Shown: positions 22,511 to 34,060, counted from the stretch's first letter. The stretch: 64,000 nt of DNA from Alentia gelatinosa (GCA_950022655.1 OX465579.1:177949263-178013262), one strand, 5' to 3'. Program-made: numbers and translations. Notes: generated by a model from the letters alone, not told the origin.

Positions 22511-25332
22511 CAGTGGAGGGGCCAGACACACGCCCTCACCAGACCACCCTCTGACCACTTAGTTTTACACTGTAAACGTATATCAGACAATTCACAGTGG
22601 AGGGGCCAGACACACGCCCTCACCAGGCCACCCTCTGACCACTTAGTTTTACACCGCTAAACGTATATCAGACAATTCACAGTGGAGGGGCCAGACACAC
22701 GCCCTCACCAGACCACGCTCTGACCACTTAGTTTTACACCGCTAAACGTATATCAGACAATACACAGTGGAGGGGCCAGACACATGCCCTCACCAGGCCA
22801 CCCTCTGACCACTTAGTTTTACACCGCTAAACGTATATCAGACAATTCACAGTGGAGGGGCCAGACACACGCCCTCACCAGACCACGCTCTGACCACTTA
22901 GTTTTACACCGCTAAACGTATATCAGACAATACACAGTGGAGGGGCCAGACACACGCCCTCACCAGACCACGCTCTGACCACTTAGTTTTACACCGCTAA
23001 ACGTATATCAGACAATACACAGTGGAGGGGCCAGACACACGCCCTCACCAGGCCACCCTCTGACCACTTAGTTTTACACCGCTAAACGTATATCAGACAA
23101 TTCACAGTGGAGGGGCCAGACACACGCCCTCACCAGACCACGCTCTGACCACTTAGTTTTACACCGCTAAACGTATATCAGACAATACACAGTGGAGGGG
23201 CCAGACACACGCCCTCACCAGGCTACCCTCTGACCACTTAGTTTTACACCGCTAAACGTATATCAGACAATTCACAGTGGAGGGGCCAGACACACGCCCT
23301 CACCAGGCCACGCTCTGACCACTTAGTTTTACCCCGCTAAACGTATATCAGACAATTCACAGTGGAGGGGCCAGACACACGCCCTCACCAGGCCACGCTC
23401 TGACCACTTAGTTTTACCCCGCTAAACGTATATCAGACAATTCACAGTGGAGGGGCCAGACACACGCCCTCACCAGACCACGCTCTGACCACTTAGTTTT
23501 ACACCGCTAAACGTATATCAGACAATTCACAGTGGAGGGGCCAGACACACGCCCTCACCAGGCCACGCTCTGACCACTTAGTTTTACCCCGCTAAACGTA
23601 TATCAGACAATTCACAGTGGAGGGGCCAGACACATGCCCTCACCAGACCACGCTCTGACCACTTAGTTTTACACCGCTAAACGTATATCAGACAATTCAC
23701 AGTGGAGGGGCCAGACACACGCCCTCACCAGGCCACGCTCTGACCACTTAGTTTTACCCCGCTAAACGTATATCAGACAATTCACAGTGGAGGGGCCAGA
23801 CACATGCCCTCACCAGACCACGCTCTGACCACTTAGTTTTACACCGCTAAACGTTTATCAGACAATTCACAGTGGAGGGGCCAGACACACGCCCTCACCA
23901 GGCCACACTCTGACCACTTAGTTTTACCCCGCTAAACGTATATCAGACAATTCACAGTGGAGGGGCCAGACACACGCCCTCACCAGGCCACGCTCTGACC
24001 ACTTAGTTTTACACCGCTAAACGTATATCAGACAATTCACAGTGGAGGGGCCAGACACATGCCCTCACCAGGCCACACGCTGACCTCTTAGTTTTACCCG
24101 TTAAACATATATCAGACAATTCACAGTGGAGGGGCCAGACACACGCCCTCACCAGGCCACGCTCTGACCACTTAGTTTTACACCGCTAAACGTATATCAG
24201 ACAATTCACAGTGGAGGGGCCAGACACACGCCCTCACCAGGCCACACTCTGACCACTTAGTTTTACCCCGCTAAACGTATATCAGACAATTCACAGTGGA
24301 GGGGCCAGACACATGCCCTCACCAGGCCACACGCTGACCTCTTAGTTTTACCCGTTAAACGTATATCAGACAATTCACAGTGGAGGGGACAGACACACGC
24401 CCTCACCAGGCCACGCTCTGACTACTTAGATTTACACCGCTAAACGTATATCAGACAATTCACAGTGGAGGGCACACACACACGCCCTCACCACTCTGAC
24501 CACTTAGTTTTACCCCGCTAAACGTATATCAGACAATTCACAGTGGAGGGGCCAGACACACGCCCTCACCAGGCCACGCTCTGACCACTTAGTTTTACCC
24601 CGCTAAACGTATATCAGACAATACACAGTGGAGGGGCCAGACACACGCCCTCACCAGGCCACGCTCTGACCACTTAGTTTTACCCCGCTAAACGTATATC
24701 AGACAATTCACAGTGGAGGGGCCAGACACACGCCCTCACCAGGCCACGCTCTGACCACTTAGTTTTACCCCGCTAAACGTATATCAGACAATTCAGAGTG
24801 GAGGGCACACACACACGCCCTCACCACTCTGACCACTTAGTTTTACACCGTTAAACGTATATCAGACAATTCACAGTGGAGGGCACACACACACGCCCTC
24901 ACCACTCTGACCACTTAGTTTTACACCGCTAAACGTATATCAGACAATACACAGTGGAGGGGCCAGACACACGCCCTCACCAGGCCACGCTCTGACCACT
25001 TAGTTTTACCCCGCTAAACGTATATCAGACAATTCACAGTGGAGGGGACAGACACACGCCCTCACCAGGCCACACTCTGACCACTTAGTTTTACACCGCT
25101 AAACGTATATCAGACAATTCACAGTGGAGGGGCCAGACACACGCCCTCACCAGGCCACACGCTGACCACTTAGTTTTACACCGCTAAACGTATATCAGAC
25201 AATTCACAGTGGAGGGGCCAGACACATGCCCTCACCAGGCCACACGCTGACCACTTAGTTTTACCCCGCTAAACGTATATCAGACAATTCACAGTGGAGG
25301 GGCCAGACACACGCCCTCACCACTCTGACCAC
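22511..25332 (+). repeat. 85-bp satellite, about 33 monomers
   Basis: Monomer CAGTGGAGGGGCCAGACACA ... CTCTGACCACTTAGTTTTAC ... CGCTAAACGTATATCAGACA ... ATTCA. Two monomer types (CACCGC against CCCCGC; GACCACGCTC against GGCCACGCTC) alternate over long stretches, giving a 170-bp dimer. Some monomers are shortened to about 69 bp (GGCACACACACACGCCCTCA). The array is ended by an inserted element. Confidence 0.97.
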
Positions 25333-25336
25333 TATA

Positions 25337-25642
25337 GGCCCGTCTCCATTGGCCGACGAAGATTGCTTAGACTTTTTGAGTTACACAGAAAGTCTGTCAG
25401 TGGTGCCACTGACTGTGCGTCAGTTTAGAAAAATCGCTGAGGGTAGTAGATTTCACTCAGTGACCAAGCTTTCACTCAGTGGTGGGTGGTGCCACATTGC
25501 ATAATATAAGCAGAAAAAGTCGTGGGTCATTTCACGAGCTGGGTCATTTCCATTGACCTATTTTGAGTCAGTAGTGTCAAAAGTCTGTCAGTGGTCCCTG
25601 ACTGCAGATCGGTGACGGGAAATGGGCTAATGGAAATGGGCC
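25337..25642. mobile_element. MITE inserted in the last satellite monomer
   Basis: Terminal inverted repeats: left GGCCCGTCTCCATTGGCC; right complement GGCCCATTTCCATTAGCC. The interrupted satellite gives the empty site: monomers read GACCACTTAGTTTTAC, while here GACCAC-TATA precedes and TTAA-GTTTTAC follows the element. So TTA was duplicated, with a small change on the left. A TTA target and GG-starting ends fit PIF/Harbinger-type elements. It has no coding capacity. Confidence 0.85.
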
Positions 25643-26120
25643 TTAAGTTTTACACCGCCAAAGGTTCATCAAACGATTCACATAGGCGCCACCTGTCAAT
25701 TATCAGTCAAAACTGGTTCTTTTGTGGGATGCATTTTAATTATAAATGAGTGAATTTAATGTTTTGTCCAGTTTATCAGTTCGACCAGGTATTATTAGCT
25801 GATTTACATTTACTCGATCTATATAAGAAATGTTATGAAAAATATGGGTTCCTTCAATTCTTTCAAAAGCAAGGACGGTGACCTATGAATTTTAAAACTT
25901 GAATATGTGGTACAGAACATCTTCTATATTGGTGAATGTTGGAGGAAACTGACAAGGGCTTTTCTATGTGAAAACTAACTTCTTAGAATTTCAATATATT
26001 CTATCATAAAATTATCAGAATATTGAGCTCTAAATAAAATCCTAGCAGTGTGACCCCCAATTCTTAAGTCAGACATATGTAGTACACAACGAAAATGACA
26101 TGGGTTTTGATTTTCAAGGC
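25643..26120 (+). mobile_element. Partial copy of the 11.2-12.4-kb element
   Basis: Starts as a diverged satellite monomer (GTTTTACACCGCCAAAGGTT) that runs into GCGCCACCTG. It then follows 11,740-12,000 closely (TTCAATTCTTTCAAAAGCAAGG, TATGTGAAAACTAACTTCTTAG, GTGTGACCCCCAATTCTTAAG). No right terminal repeat was found. Confidence 0.75.
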
Positions 26121-26402
26121 AAATTGTCGGATATACAGAGTGCGGAGTGGTGCAGGCAGTGAGGCGTGTGACCACTCTCCCCCCAGATTCTTCGCGGTGC
26201 TAGCGCTGGCTTAGTCTCTGCCCCAATACAAAGACTGGTCCCTGGGTATCCACTAAAGACAGGGGAGACCAGCGAACATTTCAGATTCAAAACAAGGCAA
26301 CTGTCAAAAGTTATACAAGTCAAACAACTCACATATCAAGTGTATGAAAATATAGGAATTGTTAAATGAGCTTCACAGACAATCCAGCTGTTTCTTTTTC
26401 AG

Positions 26403-26592
26403 CCCTAAGCGAATCTATAATGTGAATCTACAGTTGATTAGACTGCCCCTTCGAATGAGCACATGTGTCATGTTGACAAATGAAAACCCTGCAACACATG
26501 CAGTGCCATTCACTGAAGAAAGTAATCCCTATGACTGTGTCAGATTTGACATAGCAAATAAGAGAAATGAGTGTAAATTATTTGTCATATAG
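26403..26592 (+). CDS. Candidate terminal exon, unknown protein
   Basis: A good 3' splice site (CTGTTTCTTTTTCAG|) opens a frame of 62 codons ending at TAG 26,590-26,592: PKRIYNVNLQLIRLPLRMST ... NPYDCVRFDIANKRNEC. The frame continues upstream of the acceptor for some codons but becomes pyrimidine-derived. There is no low complexity. Composition is AT-neutral. No close AATAAA is seen after the stop. No domain is recognised. It could be a last exon or a fragment of an old transposon protein. Confidence 0.33.
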
Positions 26593-27010
26593 ATATGTAC
26601 ATCTCTATTTACAAGTAAACCGCAAAATACTCCCCAAAGTCCTAAGAATTTAGGATATTTTAGAAGCTGGCGTATGGGCCAGATTTGAGCCCAAACAGGC
26701 AGGTTGGGGTAGAGATATAAGCGGCCACAGGAAGTAGAGCGCAAGATCTCTGCTGGGAGTGTGGCGTGTGACGTAGATCTGGGCATGCGCATTGGGCTTC
26801 TCCTGGCAATCCTCACTTTATACACGTCGTATGACCCTGATATGACACTGACGTTGGATACGGCATAAAACCAACCCAAACCAAACCATGCACAAGCGTT
26901 ATAGGTTCTGTCATGTTTTACAACCTAAATAATTACTGAGGAATGCTAAAACATACATGAATTATATACGTATGTACTAGATTAATATTGTAGTGAAACG
27001 TGTTTACGTT
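26593..27010. other. Spacer, no gene seen
   Basis: Unique sequence. Short frames on the minus strand have no recognisable domain. Confidence 0.5.
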
Positions 27011-27013
27011 AAT

Positions 27014-27118
27014 GGGACAGCCCCTCGTACTGCGTTTCTTTCGATAAAAATATCGCAGGAGCTCGTAGGACAAGTGTAATATTGCTATCGAAAGAAACAA
27101 GGTACGAAGGGCCGCCCC
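27014..27118. mobile_element. 105-bp foldback element
   Basis: Arms GGGACAGCCCCTCGTACTGC+GTTTCTTTCGAT (27,014-27,045) and ATCGAAAGAAAC...GTACGAAGGGCCGCCCC (27,087-27,118) pair with few mismatches around a 41-nt loop. Solo hairpin-type MITE; superfamily unknown. Confidence 0.85.
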
Positions 27119-27365
27119 AATAAGAAATATGATCACCAAGTTTCACTTTATCATATATCTCTATGTATCGCTGATTATTTAGGTATCTATCCAAACTCGG
27201 CGCTATGTTTATAACCACATTTTCGTATCACATATCAAACGTTTTTCTTTGCGTTATTTATAATCATAATATTATTTTGAAATTTTTGGTATGAATTTTT
27301 AGACTGTATAATATCTATTTCTTTTCATTTAGCTATTTCCTTGTGAAGTGCAACCAATCGTATTC

Positions 27366-27440
27366 AAAGTATGGTGGTACGCCACCATACCGGTATGGTG
27401 GTATTTTCTTACCATACCGGCACAGTATAGTGGTACGAGT
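27366..27440. repeat. GTATGGTGG palindromic repeat
   Basis: GTATGGTGGTACGCCACCATAC is a perfect short palindrome, followed by further direct copies (CCGGTATGGTGG, ACCATACCGG). Confidence 0.85.
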
Positions 27441-27647
27441 CAACTACCTCTTCTATAGCAGAGGTTGGTATTAACAGTATTTTCTTGCATAGCTATATGA
27501 TATCTGTCTTCATTCTATTGTTTACACGTTTAGTTCCTAAAGTACCCACAAAGTGGCAGCACCCACACCCTCCAAGGGGGGCAATACATGCTCCCTATAT
27601 TATGTGTTGTCTCTGGAAACTCCATATCCGGTGGATGATAAAACTTG

Positions 27648-27795
27648 GAGCAAATGGTATGTTCATCATTGATGAATGAGCATGCAATGTAAATTAAAAG
27701 GTTTGGCTTACACCCAGTCTATGGATAGTTCTCTGTAACCCACTTGCACCCATTCAACCTTACATTCCTGCAATTGCCTGAGTCTAGGATCCAAA
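27648..27795 (+). repeat. Dispersed repeat family, copy 1
   Basis: From GGAGCAAATGGTATGTTCAT to GAGTCTAGGATCCAA. It matches 47,569-47,713 along its whole length with scattered differences. Family unknown. Confidence 0.85.
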
Positions 27796-27980
27796 CATAT
27801 TAAGCACCAGTGGTTCTTGAGGTATTTCACTCTCTAGAGATTGGTCATGGTCAGCTGGGTACATCTCTAAGACCCTGAGACTAGCACCCTTCTCCTCTCT
27901 CAATATCACAGCGAATAGCATGCAGATAGTGAAGGGATTGTGTCTTTGCAGTATGCTGGAAGTCTATATGTAACCAACCA

Positions 27981-28285
27981 CTCTAACGTTTAGGCAGAGT
28001 ATATGAGCGTGTAGCCCAAACTCAACAAGCTCAAAGTCTATGTGACCTCTCTAGCCTTTAGGCAGAGTATATGAGCGTGTGGCCCATGATCAACAAGGTC
28101 AAAGTTTATGTGACCAGTCAAACCTTAAGGCAGCGTATATGAGCGTGTGGCCAATACACAACAAGCTCAATGTCTATGTTACCACTTTAACATTTAGGCA
28201 GTGTATATGAGCAGGTGGCCCACACTCAGCAAGCTCAAAGTCTATGTGACCACTCTAACATTTAGACAGCATATACGAACACAGG
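27981..28285 (+). repeat. ~77-bp tandem repeat, about 4 copies
   Basis: Units TTTAGGCAGAGTATATGAGC, GTGTGGCCCA, CAACAAGCTCAAAGTCTATG, TGACCACTCTAAC. A single diverged piece of the unit is also found at about 45,845-45,880. Confidence 0.9.
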
Positions 28286-28425
28286 AACCCGCACCCTATA
28301 CTACTGGGGTTTCTGGTCGGGTGTGTGTGGGGCGTGTGGGGTAGAGGTCGGGGGTACAGGGTACGCGTGGGGGGGGGGGGGGGGGCAGGTAAAACCCCCT
28401 CACCCCCCCCCCCGCATGGCTACAG

Positions 28426-28541
28426 GTGTGCCGCTAGGCGTCACTAAGCGTCATCACGTATTGATAGAAGCGTCAGGAACGGAGCCTTTGTTTGCACCCA
28501 CACCCTGGGGCTTGCCGACACCCCGTACACACACCCGGGAG
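28426..28541 (+). CDS. Candidate exon upstream of the 75-bp array
   Basis: Preceded by a C-rich tract and CATGGCTACAG|, ended by CCGGGAG|GTAGGT. The open frame (ending in phase 0) reads VPLGVTKRHHVLIEASGTEP and ends PTPRTHTRE. An ATG at 28,416 lies in the same frame, so a first exon starting MATGVP is an alternative. The last ~50 bases plus donor are the unit that is tandemly repeated downstream. A phase-compatible downstream exon lies at 29,683. The protein is not recognised. Confidence 0.33.
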
Positions 28542-29335
28542 GTAGGTCTGTACTACCCGCGGCCTTGTCTCACCACACCCCGGGGCTTGACGACACCCCC
28601 CACACACACCCGGGAGGTAGGTCTGTACTACCCGCGGCCTTGTCTCACCACACCCCGGGGCTTGACGACACCCCCCACACACACCCGGGAGGTAGGTCTG
28701 TACTACCCGCGGCCTTGTCTCACCACACCCCGGGGCTTGACGACACCCCGTACACACACCCGGGAGGTAGGTCTGTACTACCCGCGGCCTTGTCTCACCA
28801 CACCCCGGGGCTTGACGACACCCCCCACACACACCCGGGAGGTAGGTTCTGTACTACCCGCGGGCATGTCTCCCACACCTCGGGGCTTGACGACACCCAG
28901 TACACACACCCGGGAGGTAGGTCTGTACTACCCGCGGGCTTGTCTCACCACACCTCGGGGCTTGACGACACCCCACACACACACCCGGGAGGTAGGTCTG
29001 TACTACCCGCGGGCTTGTCTCACCACACCTCGGGGCTTGACGACACCCAATACACACACCCGGGAGGTAGGTCTGTACTACCCGCGGGCATGTCTCACCA
29101 CACCCCGGGGCTTGACGACACCCCGTACACACACCCGGGAGGTAGGTCTGTACTACCCGCGGGCATGTCTCACCACACCCCGGGGCTTGACGACACCCCG
29201 TACACACACCCGGGAGGTAGGTCTGTACTACCCGCGGGCTTGTCTCCCCACACACCGGGGCTTGACGACACCCCGTACACACACCCGGGAGGTAGGTCTC
29301 TACTACCCGCGGGCTTGTCTCACCACACACCACAC
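28542..29335 (+). repeat. 75-bp minisatellite made of exon end plus donor
   Basis: About 11 copies of GGGGCTTG(A)CGACACCCC, TACACACACCCGGGAG|GTAGGT, CTGTACTACCCGCGG, CTTGTCTCACCACACC. The left part of each unit copies the end of the candidate exon at 28,426-28,541, and every unit keeps the GAG|GTAGGT donor. The period is 25 codons, so five frames stay open (for example TREVGLYYPRACLTTP), by-products. Confidence 0.95.
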
Positions 29336-29682
29336 CCTAAAAAAAAAAAAATAATATTCGGCCTCAACACACCCCCAAGGGGAAGGGGAGCCCGATAATT
29401 TGAAGAAAGAATTTTTTCACTCAACAATATCATATATAATTTTTTATTAGCAAAATACACGTTTTCCTCAAGGCCAGTTCTTCGTCTGGACACGGATTAT
29501 GTTACATGTATTACAAAAACAATTTTTGGTTTTGTTATGACATTGCGTAGGGATATCAAGGTTGACTGATCACAGTGAAAGCCGACAGTATTTACAGTTA
29601 ATATCTAAAAGGATGTTTTTATCATTTCATTCTCTTATTTCATGTTAAACGCCGACCAACGTCTCTCCCTTTCTTCCCTCAG
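29336..29682. other. AT-rich tract with strong 3' splice site at its end
   Basis: An A run and AT-rich sequence lead to CGTCTCTCCCTTTCTTCCCTCAG at 29,660-29,682, one of the best acceptor sites in the window. No gene lies within it. Confidence 0.6.
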
Positions 29683-29709
29683 GTCACTGAGCAGCGGAGA
29701 AATAAATAA
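29683..29709 (+). CDS. Candidate terminal exon with AATAAA
   Basis: After the strong acceptor, the phase-0 frame reads VTEQRRNK and stops at TAA 29,707-29,709. That is the phase left by the exon ending at 28,541, making a possible two-exon 3' end with a 1.14-kb intron that holds the 75-bp array. AATAAATAAAA overlaps the stop (29,701-29,711) and could be a polyadenylation signal. The phase-1 frame is also open for 18 codons (SLSSGEINKSRLCTIDQT). The exon is very short, so only the splice site is strong evidence. Confidence 0.27.
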   Translation, partial: VTEQRRNK

Positions 29710-29759
29710 AAGTCGTCTATGTACAATAGATCAGACTTAATGAGACCGCTCCTACACAA

Positions 29760-30000
29760 AAGACAGGCACCCCCCTCCCACCACGTCCACTCCCCCCCCC
29801 CGTCCCCCCCCCCCGTCCCCCCCCCCCCCGCCCCGCGCCAGCAGAGACGGGCCCGGGCTAACAGGCCGCCCGCATGCCGCCCCTTCCGGCCGCCGGTCGC
29901 GGGATTACTCCCGTGCGGGGGGGTGGGGGGGGGGGGGGGGCGGACGGTTCGGGAGGGGGGGGGGGGGCAGCTGGTGGCTGGTGGCTGGGTCAGCGCGTAG
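29760..30000. other. GC-rich block with C and G runs
   Basis: C runs at about 29,796-29,830 and G runs at about 29,915-29,940 and 29,952-29,968 around CpG-rich sequence. No exon is supported. Confidence 0.6.
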
Positions 30001-30104
30001 ACAGGGGTACAGAGTGACCACCCAGCGACGTGCCAGCGGCTAACAATAGGGGACTGAGTGGTTACCTTTACCGACCACTCGCCACTGTCCCGGCGTTTAC
30101 CTGC

Positions 30105-31215
30105 CATGACTGTCCCTGCATCAATATTTACCATCGTGACTATCCCGGCATCAATATTTACCTTCCATGACTGTCCCAGCATCATTATTTACCATCGTGA
30201 CTATCCCTGCATCATTGTTTACCATCGTGACTATCCCGGCATCAATATTTACCATCGTGACTATCCCGGCATCATTGTTTACCATCATGACTATCCCGGC
30301 ATCAACATTTACCCTCCATGACTGTCCCGGCAACAATATTTACCATTGTGACCATCCTGGCATCAATATTTACCATCGTGACCATCCCGGCATCAATATT
30401 TACCATCGTGACTGTCCCAGCATCGTTGTTTACCATTGTGACTATCCCGGCATCAATATTTACCCTCCATGACTGTCCCTGCATCAATATTTACCATCGT
30501 GACTATCCCGGCATCATTGTTTACTATCGTGACTATCCCGGTATCAATATTTACCATTGTGACTATCCCGGCATCATTCTTTACCATCGTGACTATCCCG
30601 GCATCATTGATTACTATCGTGACCATCCCGGCATCATTCTTTACCATCGTGACTATCCCGGTATCAATATTTACCATTGTGACTATCCCGGCATCATTCT
30701 TTACCATCGTGACCATCCCAGCATCATTCTTTACCATCGTGACTATCCCGGCATCATTGTTTACCATCGTGACTATCCCTGCATCATTGTTTACCATCGT
30801 GACTATCCCGGCATCATTGTTTACCATCTTGACTATCCCGGCAACAATATTTACCATCGTGACTATCCCGGCAACAATATTTACCATTGTGACTATCCCG
30901 GCAACAATATTTACCATCGTGACTATCCCGGCATCATTGATTACTATCGTGACTATCCTGGCATCAATATTTACCATTGTGACTATCCCGGCATCATTGT
31001 TTACCATCGTGACTGTCCCAGCATCAATATTTGCCATCATGACTATCCCGGCATCATTGTTTACCACTGTGACTATCCCAGCATCAATATTTACCATCGT
31101 GACTATCCCAGCATCATTGTTTACCACTCTGACTGTCCTGGCATCGTTATTTATCTTCCATGCCTGTTCTGGCATCATTATTTGCAACCCGTTACTATCC
31201 GGGCATCACCTGTAA
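30105..31215. repeat. 30-bp minisatellite, about 36 copies
   Basis: Unit ACTATCCCGGCATCAATATT + TACCATCGTG. The period is 10 codons, so long frames are open on both strands (TIVTIPASIF, YHRDYPGIIV, NNDAGIVTMV); these are by-products. Read on the minus strand, each unit has ATG|GTAAAT, and the array starts beside GATTACAG|GTGATG near 31,205. Confidence 0.97.
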
Positions 31216-31995
31216 TCTTCATCAGCCTGCCGACACTCTCCAAGCACCAACGTGCTCTCCTTTCACAACTAACGAACCATCCCCACTCTCCTATCACAAC
31301 CACTGACACTACACTCTCCAATCACATTCATTGACCCAGCACTATCCTATCACATTCACTGACCCATTAGTCTCCTATCACAATAACTGATCCTACACTC
31401 TCCTATCACATTAACTGACCATCCACTCTCCTCTCACAATAACTGACCCTTCACTCTCCTATCACATTCACTGACCCATTAGTCTCCTATCACAATAACG
31501 AACCATACACTCTCCTACCACATTCACTGACCCAGCACCCTGACCCACCACTCTCCTATCACAATTTCTGGCTCACCAACACTCTCCTTCTACCTTTACC
31601 ATCAACACAATTACCATGTCACCATTTAACCCACCATTACCATTCTACAAACACCAGCTCACCATCCCCCTGACCTCCCCGTGACGACTGACCTTCACCA
31701 TTGAGCTGCTGCCGTTCACCTTTGACCCAGAAACCTGTCATGTGCTGCGCCCATCACTGGCTGACCCGTGCTGACACCAGTACCCCACAGACTATCGCAT
31801 ACCTCTGAGCCATCCATACTAATGCAGCACTCCACCCCCACAGCCACCAACCCATCAACTGTGAGTCACATCCACCCCAATCGACCCAAAACCCACGGCA
31901 CACCCGCCAACCCAGCAGCCTACACCCTACCTCTGACCAAGTACGGCTAATCCACTGTTCACTGATCTTACCAATTCACCATCACAAAGCCACCA
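31216..31995. repeat. Degenerate CTCTCCTATCACA repeat, then spacer
   Basis: Units ACTCTCCTATCACA(T/A)TCACTGACCC of about 40 bp fade out by about 31,560. The rest is CCA-rich sequence without a supported gene. Confidence 0.7.
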
Positions 31996-31999
31996 TTAA

Positions 32000-32448
32000 G
32001 GGGGGGGGGGGGGTCCACCAACAACGACAAGGCTACGAGAATGGCTTCCCGACAAGGTCCACGATTGGCCTACGATTGGAGGCCTTGTCGTGGTTGGTGG
32101 AGCCCAGTTCCCGACAAGAGTCTACAACAAGGCCACGACAAGGCCACGATTGGGAGCTTGTCGGGAACCTTCGGGGACCTTCGGGGACAAGGCTACGACA
32201 AAATCGAGCATGTTTGATTTTTCCCATGACCGGACCCTTGTCATGGAGTGTCATGGCATGTCGGGAGCATGTCACAGAGGTCTACGATAGGAAATTTTGG
32301 TGGAGTGTGTACTTCCCGACATACCCAGACAACGCTTTCATAAAGCCCCCTTTCTTACAACAATGCTGCGACAAGCGCCGATTGGAACTGTCTTGTCAGT
32401 GCTTGTCGTAGCCTTGTCGTGGTTGGTGGATGCCCCCCCCCCCCCCCG
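32000..32448. mobile_element. 449-bp element flanked by TTAA
   Basis: Ends are inverted repeats: a G run, then TCCACCAACAACGACAAGGC+TACGA; on the right the complement TCGTAGCCTTGTCGTGGTTG+GTGG, then a C run. TTAA lies directly outside both ends (31,996-31,999 and 32,449-32,452). The interior is rich in CTTGTCG/CGACAAG words and has no transposase. TTAA targets are typical of piggyBac-type elements, but the poly-G end is unusual. Confidence 0.85.
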
Positions 32449-32639
32449 TTAAGTACCAACCCACCTAATATAAACCTGGTAATAGCAACCCTGGTTACTT
32501 AACCTGTCTTTCACTAATGCAGACCTTGGAATATTCATCTCCAATATCAATAATATAAACATGGTGATTGGAACTTTCAATACTCAGCTGACCTTTCAAG
32601 AGTATAGACCTGCCAATGGTAACCTGCAATTACAACAAA

Positions 32640-33195
32640 TCTTTTGCTATTATAGACCTGTTATGATAGACCCACAATATTCAACTCACCCCTGACTAAT
32701 ACAGAACTGATAATTATTCATGATACTCAACCCACCTTTCACTAATATAGACCTAGCAATAATTTGAAATATTTGACCGGCCTTAACCTGGTAATAATTT
32801 GTATCATTAAACCCACTTTTTACTAATATAAACCTGATAATAATTTCTAATATTCAACCCGTCTTTCTCTAATATAGACCTAGTAATGATTTTTATTCAA
32901 CCTGCCTTTTACTAATATAGACCTGGTGATAATTCGTAATATTCAACCAGTCTTTCGCTAATATAGACCTGGTAATAATTTGTAATATTCAACCCGCCTT
33001 TTACTGATATCGACCTGGTGATAATTCGTAATATTCAACAAGTCTTTCGCTAATATAGACCTGGTAATAATTTGTAATATTCAACCTGCCTTTTACTGAT
33101 ATCGACCTGGTAATAACTCATACTGCTCAACCCAACTTTCGCTAATTCTGACCTGGTAATAGCAGCCTGCAATACTCAATTAGCCTCTCCTGAAT
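32640..33195. repeat. Degenerate ~58-bp AT-rich repeat
   Basis: Diverged units TTTCACTAATATAGACCTGG, TAATAATTTGTAATATTCAA, CCCGCC. At least eight copies. No gene. Confidence 0.85.
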
Positions 33196-33259
33196 AGCAA
33201 TTACCAAGAGTGACCGCGGCTGGTTCCCCTTTCACCATCAGTGACCTACCAATAATCAC

Positions 33260-33985
33260 CACCCAGTATGACTCTGTCGGCCTCTACTGACACGACCAAA
33301 CCATTATTAGACACATACTTCACTGAACCCACTCTAAAGGACCTATCTTTACCAACTCACCTTCCGTTAAATATAGTACCACATCGGTCTCTAGAAACAA
33401 GGACCAAACTCTTATTATACACTTCACTAAAATTCACCCTAAAATACCCATCTTTACTAACTGACCTTCCCTTGTACATAGCCCGACCAGCACTGCCCCA
33501 CCATGCTGACCCCATGCCACCACCCAGCATGACCAGTCAGCCTCTACTAACACTGACTGAACAGTTATTATATAGACACTTCACTGAACCCCACCCTAAA
33601 ATACCCATCTTTACTAACTGACCTTCCCTTGTACATAGCCCGACCAGCACTGCCCCACCATGCTGACTCCATGCCACCACCCAGCATGACCAGTCAGCCT
33701 CTACTAACACTGACTGAACAGTTATTATATAGACACTTCACTGAACCCCACCCTAAACTACCTATCTTTACTAACTGACCTTCCCTTGTACATAGCCTGA
33801 CCAACACCGCCCCACCATGCTGACCCCATGCCACCACCCAGCATGTCCACATCATCATCAACTAAACACTGACCAAACCGTTATTAAACACTTCACTGAA
33901 CCCCATCCTAAACTACCAATCTTTACTACCTCACCTCCCCTTGAACATACCCGGACCAGTCCCATCCTGCTGACCCTTAACCCCC
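33260..33985 (+). repeat. 157-bp tandem repeat, about 4.5 copies
   Basis: CATGCTGAC blocks at 33,502, 33,659 and 33,816 are exactly 157 bp apart, with older copies to the left. Units contain TATTATATAGACACTTCACT and TTTACTAACTGACCTTCCCT. Confidence 0.93.
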
Positions 33986-34017
33986 CCCCCCCTCCACACG
34001 CCCTGTCTGCGTGTCAG

Positions 34018-34060
34018 GGAGACGGATGTGGGGTGGGGCCTGGCCCGTCCTCCAGGAGGG
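34018..34060 (+). CDS. Candidate short exon before the 13-bp array
   Basis: Preceded by a branch-point-like GCTGACCCTTAAC, a C-rich tract and GTCTGCGTGTCAG|. It ends at CCAGGAGGG|GTGTGT, where the 13-bp array starts. One frame reads GDGCGVGPGPSSRRG. The acceptor is strong, but the exon is only 43 bp and the donor weak. Its position directly before a GTGTGAG-containing array fits the pattern in the findings. Confidence 0.2.

Noticed and set aside
22511..25332. CRISPR array
   Set aside because: Repeats are contiguous 85-bp satellite monomers with no unique spacers and no cas genes; eukaryotic context.
30318..31334. Open frames of 338 and 244 codons on opposite strands
   Set aside because: The 30-bp period keeps frames open on both strands; pure repeat translation.
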